Below, piece by piece: positions 1 to 11,594 of a stretch of 64,000 bases of DNA (the first letter of the stretch is position 1; each line of letters begins with the position of its first letter). The notes beneath the pieces were generated by a model. It did not search any database, was not told the DNA's origin, and saw nothing but the letters and a program-made list of their open reading frames with translations. The translations under genes were made by a program, and so were the position numbers. The DNA is from Paragordius varius (taxonomy: Eukaryota > Nematomorpha): contig OZ176058.1 of the NCBI GenBank assembly GCA_964247055.1, forward strand, positions 1,116,001 through 1,180,000. Direction: 5' to 3'.

Positions 1-231
1 ATAAATTAAATTAAAACTAAGTAAAATTTCCACAAATCTCTAATGCAAAATTTAATCAATCCTTTCTCCAAAATTTCTTAAAACTAATCAAAATCTTCAT
101 AACTTTCAAATATAACATCAAATCTCTAAAAATCTCCAAAAAATCTCTCAATTAAACCACAAATCAAAAATTCCTAAAACTATATTAGTAAATCTTTTCC
201 AAATATATTCCGAAAATCTTAAAAATCTTAC

Positions 232-446
232 ATCAATGATAGCCGGATCAACCATAAGTTCTGGATCAGCTGGTGGCACTTTTCTAACGGTGGACGCATT
301 TAGGGATGATTGAGGCCCGCTGGTTTCTTCACACATAAAAATATCCTTTATATCATTCCCCTTGAACGTTATACATTTGTAAGTTTTATTCATGGTTGGG
401 GGTATGGGCGTAGGAGCTGGTCTTGACTCAGTTCCAAACATTTTAA
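232..446 (-). CDS. LSM14: LSM14/trailer-hitch gene, second coding exon
   Basis: The acceptor is ...gtttag and the donor is gtaagatt. The 215-nt exon takes the phase-1 base from the upstream exon and ends in phase 0. It codes VKMFGTESRPAPTPIPP, then TFKGNDIKDIFMCEE, and ends DPAIID. In LSM14 proteins the Lsm domain closes with [34 protein letters not shown] and is soon followed by a DPAIV motif, so order and spacing agree. The rest of the protein (DFDF/FFD-TFG and RGG region in the family) must lie left of position 1; positions 1-231 are intron. An inserted stretch between MCEE and DPAIID (SGPQSSLNASTVRK...) is not typical and may be lineage-specific. Confidence 0.92.
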
Positions 447-699
447 CTAAACAAGCATATGATATGAATCAGGTGATTAGTGAATGAATGATAAAAAGTA
501 TATATAAGTTGATATGTCCAGTAAAATACAACACTATATTTATAAAATTAAAAACAATAAGACTCTTCCAAACATATGGTACAAGTCAGCTGATATATAT
601 GATTATGGTAAATTTAATATTTAAAACACATTTTATTATTTAGAAAACATATATGGTGAAAAGCAAAGAAAATATAAAAGGGCATTTAAATAATTTTTT

Positions 700-810
700 C
701 ACGGTTTGGAGTATAGATGGAGGAACTGGTCTCGCCTCCGTTCTAAACATTTTAACTACACAAACATATGATAAGTATCAGGTGATTAACGAATGAATGA
801 TTAAGATTTG
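700..810 (-). pseudogene. Partial tandem duplicate of LSM14 exon 2 inside intron 1
   Basis: Positions 700-810 repeat the acceptor side of the exon at 232-446 plus its upstream intron. The acceptor (ag at 757-756) is kept, followed by an MFRTEARPVPPSILQT-type reading resembling MFGTESRPAPTPIPPT. Similarity then fades before the FKGNDIKD motif and no donor is evident. It could act as a decoy acceptor, but reads as a truncated duplicate. Confidence 0.7.
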
Positions 811-1359
811 AAATATGTGATAAAATTTCTTATTTTATAATTATTGGGGAAATTTGATTTTTATACCTTTTATTTTTAACAAATAATTACACAAGTGCCA
901 CATAAAACGGAATCATTGTTAATGTCAAAAACAAAAATGTTTTATCAAATATATAAAATGATAAATAGATGTCGTGTTTTATATCATTTCACTTTTAATA
1001 ATTAAAACATATATTGGAATTTTCCATCGATTCTTGTAACCATATTAGCACAATTTATAAAGCAATTATTTCTACAATTAAAAAATAAGATTTGCAAAGT
1101 AAAACCAGTATACATTTTGATTCATTACGCGCATTTCTTTTTCATTCAAACGCAACATTTTTTTCAATATGAAAAAACAATTTTTAACCGCTTAAACTCC
1201 TCCATATGAAAAACTTAATTTAACCCTTTTATTCAAATTGATGTAAATAAATACCACAGACTAAATTAATATAATATTTTTAAAAAACTACTTAAGGAAA
1301 TTGTTTTAATTTAAATTTATGCTTCTCTATCATAATAAAATAATATAATGGCAATTTAC

Positions 1360-1660
1360 GGTCATGTAAAAAAATTTATTTTATCAAAAATTTGTTTTTT
1401 TGTCGTTAATGAGTATAAAAATTTGTTAAAGAATGGAAAAAAACCAGAGCTCTATGGTATTAACAATATCATATTCATAAAACATTTGTTTTTTTTTCGT
1501 TAAATGGGGGTATAAATATTTGGTAAAAAAAACAAGAGCATTATGGTATTAACAATATCATATTTATCAAAAAGTACCATAATGCTTTCCTATTTTTCCA
1601 TTCTTTACCCAATAATGCCCCCATTTAACGAAAACAAATTTTTGATAAAATAAAGCATAT
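1360..1660. mobile_element. Foldback MITE 'M2' (CAGTCATGTATCC family), rearranged copy
   Basis: Long inverted arms of the window-wide M2 family are recognisable by the 'AGAGCTCTATGGTATTAACAA' core and the 'AATATTTGGTAAAGAATGG' arm. Here the left arm is duplicated in tandem and the ends are degraded. Non-autonomous; no coding capacity. Confidence 0.65.
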
Positions 1661-2227
1661 ATAATGTATATAAATATAGAGTTTAGTTTTTTTCCTTTTT
1701 ATTAAAGGGTAATGACTTAAATTGTATCCGGACATGTGAAGTTGAATTGGAAAAAGATTTTTAATATATAGCATAGTAAACCATTTTTCACTGAAAAACA
1801 ACATTTATTTTAAAGCAAACGCAACATTTTTTCAACCATAGGCAACACTTTTTGAGTAGATTTTGTTTAACAAATGGCTCTTGATTGAATGAAAAAAAGA
1901 AAACAATTTTTTTCTAGATAAGGCAGTCCCTCCAAATTTTAGCGTAGAAGTAGCAAACATTAACAAAAATTTTTATTATATAAGTTTGTAATTTTTTCAG
2001 TTATGATCAAAATTGTGATAATATATAATAGAATAATTGACTGAGTTTATAATTTTTACCGCAAACTTGACCTGAAATAAATATCAAAAAATATTTTTGC
2101 TTTAAACTTTTCCATTTAAAATATCCGCTGCTAAAAAACCTTAAAGGAATTTTCAATTTTCAAAAAAATATATATTGTAGAATTAATTAGTCTAAATGGC
2201 TAATTCGATAAAGATACGAGAATATTA

Positions 2228-2423
2228 CAGTATGAGTAAGTATATATATTGCTAGAAAGTTATAAATTATTGCCAAATAGTATATCCAGCAAAGTGAATT
2301 ATTATTGGCTTATAATATGAAAAGGGAAAAAATAACTATAAGCCAATAATAATGCCCCCTTTGTTGTATTTACTATTTATCAATAATTAATAACTTTCTA
2401 GCAATGTATACTTACTCATACTG
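2228..2423. mobile_element. MITE 'M3' (CAGTATGAGTAAGTATA family)
   Basis: Element of about 196 bp with terminal inverted repeats CAGTATGAGTAAG / CTTACTCATACTG flanked by TA on both sides, and nearly palindromic throughout (TTGGCTTATAATA / AGCCAATAATA in the middle). A Tc1/mariner-type TA target duplication is inferred. Other copies are at 27798-27990, 40527-40964 (interrupted) and about 59137-59325. Confidence 0.85.
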
Positions 2424-3003
2424 TAATATAAATTTTGGATTAATTTATATAATCGCGAATAAAAAAAAATTTACAGTTTTTAGCATATTTAACCCTAAGT
2501 TAAGGTTTTATAAACAATGATATTTTTAAATTGAAATTTAAAAATAATAATTATATTTTTTTATATTTAAAATATAAATTTTACGCCTAAAATTATTTAT
2601 TTTGGACATTTTTTGCAAATCGTCTGCGTCAAGGCAAACATGCCAAAATGTTTAACGGAAAAAAATGGTGGTCAGTTAAATTAAATTTTTTTACATAATA
2701 AATGAATAAAAAAATATTTAAATTTTAAATGAAATATAATGTTAAATAAAATATTAAATTTACAAAATTATCAGGATTATAATTATAAGATAATTAAATA
2801 TATGTGAATAACGATATTTTCATAACAAAACTTCAAATTTCATTTAACAATTTAATTATTTAACTAAAAATAATCCAAAATTGTCTAATAATTATATATA
2901 GGTTCGATAACACAGTATATATTTATTAACCTATAATTTAAATTTAAAAACTATTATAATACTATATTATTTTTTTTCATATCATTAATAAAAAATATTA
3001 TAC

Positions 3004-3118
3004 CATTAGCCAATTTAAGCGTACAATTGTTAATATCAATCGATTCCAAAATTCCTTCATAACGAATCAACGAATTTGTAATGAGGGATAGCTTGCTACC
3101 CAAATATTGTTCAGCCAT
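3004..3118 (-). CDS. LSM14: LSM14/trailer-hitch gene, first coding exon (Sm-like domain)
   Basis: Codes 38 residues plus one base, starting MAEQYLGSKLSLIT and ending CTLKLAN. This is the N-terminal half of the LSM14 (RAP55/Trailer hitch) Lsm domain, whose family hallmarks are a 'GSKISLISKAEIRYEGIL' stretch and a 'NSTVALAKVRSFGTEDRP' stretch. Here the equivalents are GSKLSLITNSLIRYEGIL and NNCTLKLAN. The exon ends in G followed by gtataata. Joining in phase 1 to the exon at 446-232 gives ...LANVKMFGTESRP, matching the family across the junction. LSM14 proteins are cytoplasmic P-body factors in mRNA storage and decapping control. The start is the first ATG, eight residues before the conserved SLIT motif, as usual for the family. 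The gene runs leftward out of the window. Confidence 0.92.
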
Positions 3119-5340
3119 TGAATGATTTTGTGTTTATAAAACAATTAAACACGTTTAAAGTCTAAATGGATTAAATATCAAATATATACTTTGTAAAATT
3201 GGTGAATTAGAAAATATAAACATTTAAATATTTTTTTAAGTTAAAGTTTAAATTGTTTTTGTTGACAATAATAGTAATAGGCCATATAAAATGTGAAAAT
3301 CAGCTATTTGTAAATATTATTCACTAGGTATGGGGAGATAATATACGGACAAAATGGTAATATCATAAGGACAAAAGATTCTTTTTTAAACGTTAATTTT
3401 TCTGATATAAATATTTAATTACATTTACAAATTATAGAAATTATTGCTTATACAATTATTTTCTCTAATTTTTTTTGTTATTATAAATTATTATTTCAAG
3501 TAAAGAAAAAAAATATTTATTATATTTTACATTTTTACTTTTTTTCCGTATAATTTAAATTTTAGGGACTATTTTAGTTAAAAAATACATTTTCACACTT
3601 AGGTCAAAATTACCAAAATTTTATATTATCCATTTAAAAATGGTCACGTTGCAAAAAACTGCTTTTATTTAAAAACAGGTTTCTATCAAAGGGGATGTGC
3701 TCTTTTTTTTTAATTTTGGGTGGGGTGATAAAAAATTTTTTGCCTTGCAAATTTTTCAAGTCATGGCTTGCTTTTATGTGATAAAAAAAATTTAACATTA
3801 GACGACTTAAAAGCAAGAAAACTGATTCGGAGGTGATAAAAATTACGTGATCAAGTAAAACTTTTACAAAGTGTGGTGAAGGGCACACTTGAAAGATTCT
3901 TTATTTTGGGAACTATTTATAAATGTAATTTAGGCTTTATATATAATTAAAACCTTTGTTAATGATATAATTTTTATTTGATAAATTTTGGCTATTTAAC
4001 TTATAGGTGAATATAAAAGAGGATGAATTAATATAAAAACTCTGTTAATATTTAAAAACACGGCAAATAAAAATATATTCTATATATATCAATTCTATGA
4101 ACCCGCAAAAAATTAATTCTCAAAATATTCTTAAAATTTTTAAATATTAATATTTATAATATTAAATCTTCTTTTAATAAAAGCTAAAGGTTAGTTCACT
4201 AATTTTAACTAATGTAAAGACTTAATCATAAATTTATTTCGAATGTAATTTTGATAATAATAATAATAATATGTTATATTGTATATATATTTGCTGGACT
4301 CCTAACAAAATGAGTGTTGTAAAATAATAGAAAGTGTTTGACACTTGGATGCAGCACATTCTAGTCCTTAGATTCAAATTTGGGTAGATAAATACCCCAG
4401 GCCTGTTTTAAATTAAATTCTTTTAAAAATATGCAAGGAAACCATAACAATATTTTGAACTTATATAGCATTAATAAACCTAAATATATAAAAAAAATTC
4501 AAAAATACTTGATATTACTTATTTTCAGCTAAAACCGAAAGGTAAATATTTAGTTCACGTGACATGTGTGCGATGGTAAAATTAAAAAATAATACAAAAT
4601 AAACCACTTCTTCTATTTATATCAATGTTATATGTGATTTAAATAAAAAATTAGCTTAAATTTTAATTATATTAAATGAACCAGGTATTTTGCAAAAATG
4701 TTTTAAAATAAAAATGGTGTCGAAAAATTTTTTTTAGATATTTTTGCTTCGTTATATAATTTAGGATAGAAGCATAAATTTAAATTGGTACCGTTTCCTT
4801 CAGTAGTTTTTTATAAATATTAAATCAAAGTGTTAAGATAATCAATTTTAATTAGATTCCCCATTTTATATTTGAATTTCATCGCGGGGTTTAGAAATTT
4901 TTAAAGGCCCGCAGGCTAGCGGAACCTTGTTGGATATGTACCAGAGTATATTGGGGCAGATATAAGACACTATTAAAATAAAAAGCTGTTCTTAAAATTT
5001 ATAACATCAAGTGTTTGCCAGTAAAATATAATTTGAAAGCTTTTTAAAATTAATTCTGCATTTCCCAGCCATAACATCATTTATTTGTCTGTTGTAATAA
5101 AAAAATAAAAGTATGGCAATGTCTTGTCTACATGATTCCAAATATAGCGAAATTCAAAAAAGCTGAGATGTGGTAAAATGATTCATATTTTATATTAAAT
5201 TGGATTATATTTTAGGTTTATTTATCAAAAGTAATTATTTAGTGGTTTATTATTTTATTTTTTTTAAAAAAATAAATTATCAATAGCTAAAAATCAATTA
5301 ATAGAGAAATCTGGTAGAAGAAACGAATTTAGCCATCATT
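3119..5340. other. Region upstream of LSM14; repeats, no gene seen
   Basis: Contains a segment (about 3640-3910, inverted) related to 26.4-26.6 kb and 48.05-48.25 kb. It also contains a copy (about 4330-4870) of a repeat of about 550 bp found at 48.64-49.18 kb and, in the opposite orientation, inside introns of the microexon genes. The LSM14 promoter must be here, but I cannot point to a core element. Confidence 0.5.
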
Positions 5341-5652
5341 TGAATATTTTTTGTTACGTATGCAAATTACAATTATATTTACTTATATTTATGATATAAA
5401 TAGTATGATAATATTTGCATAGTTTATATTTTATTTGAATCATGTAAATAACTATCCGTTAGTTACTCGTATATCCTTGTATAAACCTTATGAAAATATT
5501 ATGTTTTATTTGAATCATGCAAATTAATTCCACACAAAAAAATTATATATAAAGACGGATTAATAATTAAATTAATATATATAATTTTTACTTTTTAAAT
5601 TTTATCCATCCTTTCAACTACATTGGTGGCCAATCAAATTCCCAACTAATCT

Positions 5653-5939
5653 ATACCATTTACAATTCGATTTCCCCCTTAAACAATTCAAATTCACCCT
5701 CAAATAAAATATTTTTTAAGATTAAAAATTACCTATATTTTATATATTTTTAAAAAACAAAAATTTTGTTTTAAATTAAAACAATACTGAAAAAATAATA
5801 AACTATACCATAAACATATATTTCATATTAATAATGAGTTATATTAGTTCAAAAACATATAATTGATTTTTTGGGTGAATTTGAATTGTTCAAAGGTGAA
5901 TTTGAATTGTTCTAGGGTGAATTTGAACTGTAAATGGTA
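5653..5939. mobile_element. MITE 'M4' (ACCATTTACAATTC ends)
   Basis: Terminal inverted repeats ACCATTTACAATTC / AATTTGAACTGTAAATGGT, with subterminal 'caattcaaattcaccct' motifs repeated on both sides. About 290 bp. Relatives are at about 31712-31907, 42064-42296, 43967-44208, 58090-58420 and 60112-60336, and degraded in the 9.3-9.65 and 17.27-17.55 kb blocks. Confidence 0.8.
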
Positions 5940-8066
5940 TAACATAACAGTCTGGAGGCTCCACCAAGATCCAAACTAACATGACAACGCCAACTTCCAA
6001 TCTTGCTATGCTATGCATCGGGAAATATATGATAATATAAAGTTTGGGAAATATGATGATTATATGACAAATGTTATGGAGGCGAAAGATATTCCTGTAA
6101 CAGAACAAGTCCTCAATACAACTTTGCTCGCCTCCTGTGGTGTATTGGTTATACGCAAAATAAATCAAAGAATATATCCGAAAAAAAAGGATGCATCATA
6201 GAGCGACGAGATAATGACAACAGACCTAAAGAAATTTAATCCCACAAAATCTAAATTTTCAAAGTAGAATTAAATTTTTTCGATTTGTGAGGAGCAAGGC
6301 TGAATCTTTCCCCAATTTTCAGGAAGGGTTAAGATTGCCCAAATTCAATGGAACGTATTCGTGATGCCTGTCATTGGTTCACAACAACCTAAATTGGAAA
6401 TCGATATACATTCAAAATATTCTGATGCCGAAATCAACGCGCAACCCGTGCCTCTAGAAACGATAGTGGATCTCGCACTAGCACACGAGGCAACTAGGGC
6501 TGGCCTTCATAAATTATGATAATACCAATTATAACAATCGTAATATTTTGAATCGATTACAACACACCAATAAAGATGATTAGCCCATGCGTTCACGACA
6601 GCCAGCATCAAAATCCCTAACACATTTGTGCAATCGTTGTGGGAGTATCCATGGACCAAACAAATGTTCTGCCTGGAACCGCAATTGCAATAAATGCGGA
6701 AAACCCAACCACTTCGCTAAAATGTGTAGATCAAAAAACGCTGCTAAGATTATATTCAACCGCCAGATTCATCGAAAATCAATGCCAATGTCACCATGGA
6801 CAGTAAGAATATGATAAGCAATACAGAATTAGAATTTATCTACGACAAGCGGATATCAGTGTAATCAACTTTCAGGCATGGAAGCAAGTTGGTAAGCCAA
6901 ATATCAGACCCATACCGATAGTGAAAGCCTACAATAATAGTATAGTGCCCCTACTGGTCGTAACAACAGTTACAGTGCAAATAAATCGGCAAAACTTGGG
7001 GGACGCAGAAAGTTGTTACTGAAAGAAAGGATATCAAAGTTATCTTTCATTTGTGGCTTGGATTGGATCACGAAATTCAACATCGACACTCCTAAAGAAA
7101 CTTTTAATACTGCTTCATTGTCTTACCGTAACTCAATCCAGGGCTACCACGAAAGAAAGTCCCTTCCAAGCTGCTCTTGATGCGAGTAGTCCAAACATCA
7201 TTGACCTGAATAATCACGATGAAAACAACAGCCTTTAACGCACACCGTAAGCGTCGTGAGTTATCTCCATAGACAAACGGATAATAATTAAACACAAGGG
7301 TCCTGGATGGCGAGAAGGTGAGGTCGTCAATAGAACCGATCTTCTTTCTTACAGCGTATGGGATCAGGAAAACAATAAAGATGGTCAGAAAGTGCGCGGA
7401 TCAGATAAAACACTTAGATCCACCCGCTAACTTAACTACACCGGTTACTCAAAACAATAGTAATGACAGTAGCAAGGACAATAACAGTAATAATTCATAT
7501 CTCATTAATTATTTTTACTTTATACTTTAAATTTTAGTTATATTTTAATTATATTTTTTTTACGTTTGACAAAGATTAGTAGTAGTAATCGAAAATTTAC
7601 AATATAAATTCATATAATTTAGCTATAATTGCAATATAATAATGGTATCAGTATTGATAATAATCATAATAGTATCGACAATAATAAAGATAAAATAAAT
7701 GAGAGTATTGTTTTTATAAATATTAAAGATTAATGAAATTTTACGCAGTATACCTAAGAATTTTCACCGGATGCCGGTCCGGTTCTCACAAGGGTGTAGT
7801 GATGTTACATATGCAAATTTTAATTATATATTTTGTTTGTACACCATAATTTTTTGTGAGATTTGAATTGTATTATTTTTATATTTTTTGTACTATATAA
7901 ATATCATATCCTTTGTTATTCAAAATTTTATTGTTATAATGCAAATTATGTCACTTAAAAATAGTATAATAAAAGCACAAAAAAACCGAATAAATATCTT
8001 TTCAAATTTTACGTTTTATACCTTTGTTACCTTTTAACAAATAGTAATGACAATAATATAATGATA

Positions 8067-8290
8067 CAGTCATGTATCCTTTATTTTATCAAAATTTTTT
8101 TTTTCATTAATTGGGTCTAAATATTTGGTGAAGAATAGTTAAAACAAGAGAGCTCTATGGTATTAAAAATATTATATTCATCAAAAAATATAAGAATTAC
8201 CATAGAGCTCTTTCTTGTTATTTTCCATTCTTTACCAAATATTTATCCTCATTTAACGAAAAAAAAATTTTTTGATAAGATACATGACTG
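8067..8290. mobile_element. Foldback MITE 'M2', full copy
   Basis: Ends CAGTCATGTATCC / ...ATACATGACTG flanked by TA. The arms pair over almost the whole length around an AGAGCTCTATGGTA core. It lies directly 3' of the LTR-like block, and the same arrangement recurs at 13.83 kb, so it travelled with the duplicated unit. Confidence 0.85.
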
Positions 8291-8425
8291 TAATATTTGC
8301 ATAGTCTATATTTTTATTATGTAAAAAACATATTTATTAGTTTGTATATACTCATGTATCCTTTTTTTATCAAAAATTTATTTTTTTAATTAAATGGGTA
8401 TAAATATTTGGTAAAGAATGGTTTA

Positions 8426-8658
8426 CAGTTATGTATCCTTTATTTTATCAAATTTTTTTTTCGTTAAATGGGTATAAATTTTTGTGAAAAAATAGTTAAA
8501 ACAAGATAGGTCTATGGTATAAACAATATCATATTCATCAAAAAAGTATAAGAATTACCATAGAGCTCTTTCTTGTTTTAACCATTCTTTACCAAATATT
8601 TATACCCATTTAACGAATAAATAAATAAATATTTGATAAAATAAAGAAAACGTGACTG
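8426..8658. mobile_element. Foldback MITE 'M2', second copy beside a partial one
   Basis: Complete palindromic copy beginning CAGTTATGTATCC and ending GTGACTG with TA on both sides. A left-arm fragment (about 8351-8422) of the same family abuts it on the left. Confidence 0.8.
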
Positions 8659-8879
8659 TAATATTTCCATAGTCTATATTTTAATTTGAATCATGAAAAT
8701 AACATATCCATTAGTTACTCATAGTGTATACTTATATGTAATATACAAATAGGTTATTTTATTTGTTTTATTACATGAAAAATTAGTTTCACTAAAAATA
8801 GTATATATAAACCACGAAATAATAAATATCTTTCTAATTTTTACTTATTGATTATTATCATTTCACCTTATTTATATTT

Positions 8880-9200
8880 CGTTTTTATCTGAAATATTTT
8901 ATATAGATGGAAATAATCATAAAATTAAGCGTTATAATTAAAAAATTCTGACTTAAATACTATCTTTTAGAAGAAATGCGTCATCTACTTATTGGTCTAT
9001 TTAAGAGTTACCAATTTCATATTTTATAATTACATTAAAAATGATATATTATACGGACAAAATGTCAACATAAAGACAAATATATTTTTTGAAAAACTGC
9101 TATACTTTTTTGACATAATTTTTTAAAATATCTTATTAAATTACAGAATATGAAATAGAGATGTAAATAGGTAATACAATCCATTATATACTTTTAAAAT

Positions 9201-9231
<31 letters not shown>

Positions 9232-9670
9232 GTGTATGATTAAAAATTAAACTATGTGACTTTAGGAGAAACTAAAATATTTTTTAGGTTTAGTTTCCAT
9301 TTTGTCTCTATAAAAAAGTTTAAATTTTTACGATCAGGAAAACGAAATCTCTCTATATCAATTATAATTCAAATTTACCCTTCGCTTATAATTCTTCACC
9401 CTCGAACAATTCAAATTTACTCTAATAAATTATGTGTTTTTTAAGATAAAATTCCTATATTATTTAATATTTTAAAAATTAAAATTTTATTGTTAAATTA
9501 AAATAATACTGGAAAAATAATAAACTATACTTTTTAGAATTATTTCATATAAATGAGTTATATTATTAACCCAAAAACACATAATCATTTTTAGGGTGAA
9601 TTTAGAAAATTTCAAGGGTGATTTTATATTTGTAAATAATATAATAGTTTATTTATTATATTCATAGGCT
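8880..9670. repeat. Spacer block of the triplicated unit (copy 1)
   Basis: This AT-rich block recurs at 14440-15040 and 16820-17580. It contains the same degraded M1-like segment ('ATTATACGGACAAAATG...') and an M4-like segment with CACCCTCGAACAATTCAAAT. No coding sequence seen; a TA microsatellite is at about 9203-9225. Confidence 0.7.
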
Positions 9671-9671
9671 T

Positions 9672-11055
9672 TTAGCCCGCAACTATTTACCGATCTTGTA
9701 TGTGTCGCCACCTTTGTACAAGTTAATCATTAAAGCCTTGTTCTTGCCGATCAACATTATTCACACAAATTATAGTTTAGTTTTCAAACAATGTAAATTA
9801 AATTAAAAAACTTGGAATTTAATTTGATAAAACAACCAAATGACATGTACAGATCTTTTTTTGCTATTTTTATCAGCTGATTTCGTAGATATGCGCTATC
9901 TGCCAGCAATTAATTCAATATGTTATACATGGTTTAATAAAGGTTAACTCGACAACTCCTATCCTTGTATATTCTTTCAAAAATCAGTTTTTGTTTCAAA
10001 TCTATTAATTTTTAAATTTTGAATATTAAATATAAAAATAAAGGCGAAATCTGTTATAATCTCACTAAAAATAGCATAAAATAGTTAAAAATCAACAATA
10101 TATTTATATATATATATATATTTATTTATGGTTATTTTATTAGCCTTTAAAACAGCTGATCTAATTATTATACGCCATCTGCCCAAATCAGCATGGTTGA
10201 CCTTAAATGAGGTTAGAAGGACATTTCCTATCCTCATAAATATATTTTTATTTTTACTAACTAGATTATTGGGTATTGGATAATAAATATAAAAACAAAT
10301 TATATTTATTATAATATCAAAAATCAACAAAAACACAAGTAAAAATCAATTTTTAGCATAATTTATCAGCTGATGCAGTAAATTTACGCCATCTCGACGT
10401 GCCTGTAATTTTACGCCATCTCGAAGTGCCTAAATCAGCATGGTTTACATTGTCCGATGAATTTTTGTTTAACTGGACATCTCCAATCATCATAAATCAT
10501 CTTTGGTTTTACATAACTAGATTATTGTTTTTTGAGATATATCAAATATATTATCAACAAATTATATATTTATTATCATAATATCACAACAAATCAACAA
10601 AAACAACACAAGTGAAAATCAATTATTTAGCTATATCTATCAGAGCTGATCTAGTAAATTTACGCCATCTCACCATGACTGAATCAGCATGGTTTGCATT
10701 GTTCGATGAATCCTTGTTTAACTGGACATCTCCAATCATCATATATGCATTTTTATTTTTGCATATTGGGTATTGGATAAGAAATATAATATCAACATAT
10801 AAGATTTATTATAATATCAAAAATCAATAAAAACACAAGATAAAATCAATATTTAGCTATATTTATCAGCTGATATAAAAGATATACGCCATCTCGACGT
10901 GCCTAAATCAGCATGGTTTGCATTGTTCGATGAATCCTTGTTTAACTGGACATCTCCAATCCTCATAAATGCAAGTCCTTGCGCGCCGTTGAAAACCTTC
11001 AGAACGAGAACATCCACCCCACCTGCCCCAGGGGTGATACCAGCCTAGTACACAT
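9672..11055 (-). repeat. Array of partial TSP1-exon repeats, copy 1 (about 5 units)
   Basis: Tandem units of roughly 215-280 bp, each with a CAGCTGAT motif and a 'GATTGGAGATGTCCAGTTAA' motif (minus strand). The units repeat the 3' half of the TSP1 terminal exon with its 3' flank. Only the rightmost unit carries the whole exon (10908-11044). Some partial units keep the reading ...DDWRCPVKQ..F..QCKPC-stop. Related arrays are at 15037-15859 (about 3 units) and 17580-18677 (about 4 units). Confidence 0.8.
10908..11044 (-). CDS. TSP1-like terminal exon, copy 1 (orphan)
   Basis: 137-nt exon after acceptor ...tgtactag, phase 1. If preceded by T, as in the copy-3 gene, it codes a Cys, then WYHPWGRWGGCSRS, GFQRRARTC, IYEDWRCPVKQ and FIEQCKPC-stop. 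W..W..CS...GxQRRxRxC with later Cys is the thrombospondin type-1 repeat pattern, here six Cys. Differences from copies 2 and 3 are almost all synonymous or conservative (GC/GT both giving Cys, CGG/CGT Arg, GAG/GAT Glu/Asp), as expected for constrained coding sequence. No signal-peptide exon of its own is visible before the next unit begins, so it is an orphan, an alternative last exon for the exon at 20.5 kb, or a recent pseudogene. Confidence 0.6.
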
Positions 11056-11590
11056 TTTTTATTTTTTTTTATTTAAATGATTTTTTTTTTAAATTAAACT
11101 TATATTAACTATAAATATAATTAATTAATATTTTTTATTTAGATAAAATAATTTGATATCTTAAATTAACCATATATATGTTAGTTAATTAATAATCTTT
11201 TTTTTAATTAGATAAAATAATTTATCTTAAATTAACCATATATATGTTAGTTGATTAATATTTTATTTTAATTGGGTTTTTGTGGACATTTGATATCTTA
11301 AACTAACCATGAATATTTTGGTTGATTAATATTTTATTTTAATTGATTCTTTTTAAAAATAAATATATTAAACTATAAATATTTTAATTTAATTGGGTTT
11401 TTTATTTAGATGGTATAATTTGATATCTTATATTAACCATATATATTTTAGTGGATTAATATTTTTTTATTAGATAAAATAATTTGATATCTTAAATAAC
11501 CATATATAAATCAATTTTTTGGTGCATTGACATTTTATTATACAATATTTTACGTGTAATTTTTTTATTATATCTTTTATATTTTAAAAA
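11056..11590. repeat. AT-rich minisatellite next to TSP1 exon, copy 1
   Basis: Imperfect tandem units of about 60-75 bp with the consensus pieces 'AGATAAAATAATTTGATATC', 'TTAAATTAACCATATATAT' and 'TTTAGTTAATTAATATTTTT'. The same satellite follows the TSP1 exon at 15.86-16.06 kb and, longest, at 18.68-19.38 kb, so it lies just inside the intron, upstream of each acceptor. Confidence 0.8.
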
Positions 11591-11594
11591 AAAA

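Larger units (their letters stand above)
447..3003 (-). other. LSM14 intron 1 (about 2.6 kb), repeat-filled
   Basis: Intron between the two LSM14 exons. It holds the truncated exon-2 duplicate (700-810), a rearranged foldback MITE (about 1360-1660), a complete TA-flanked MITE (2228-2423) and otherwise AT-rich sequence in which I see no exon. Confidence 0.75.
5340..8870 (+). mobile_element. Ty3/gypsy-type LTR retrotransposon fossil, copy 1
   Basis: Broken remnant. Probable 5' LTR remains lie around 5340-5640. The internal region (about 5945-7790) shows gag-like sequence with two CCHC-type zinc knuckles (about 6625-6735), an aspartic-protease-like stretch (about 6840-7070) and the extreme C-terminal pol region (about 7090-7450). 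A purine-rich stretch precedes a 3' LTR-like block (7795-8039, TG...CA), with a second related LTR-like block near 8660-8860. A MITE (5653-5939) sits between the 5' LTR remains and the internal region, and M2 MITEs sit within the LTR area. The protein style fits the 'K02A2.6-like' gypsy group common in insects. Many breaks (clearly more than five); old. Confidence 0.75.

Noticed and set aside
3634-3888. 84-codon minus-strand ORF
   Set aside because: It lies in a repeat also present near 26.4 and 48.1 kb, where the frame is not kept.
9041-9130. Full M1 copies in the 9.0, 14.6 and 17.0 kb spacer blocks
   Set aside because: Only degraded M1-like internal sequence is present; ends not found, so not listed as elements.
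10399-10830. Two plus-strand ORFs with a repeated SAWF.L.DE..FNWTSPIII motif
   Set aside because: Antisense shadows of the TSP1-exon repeats; the motif recurs because the DNA repeats.
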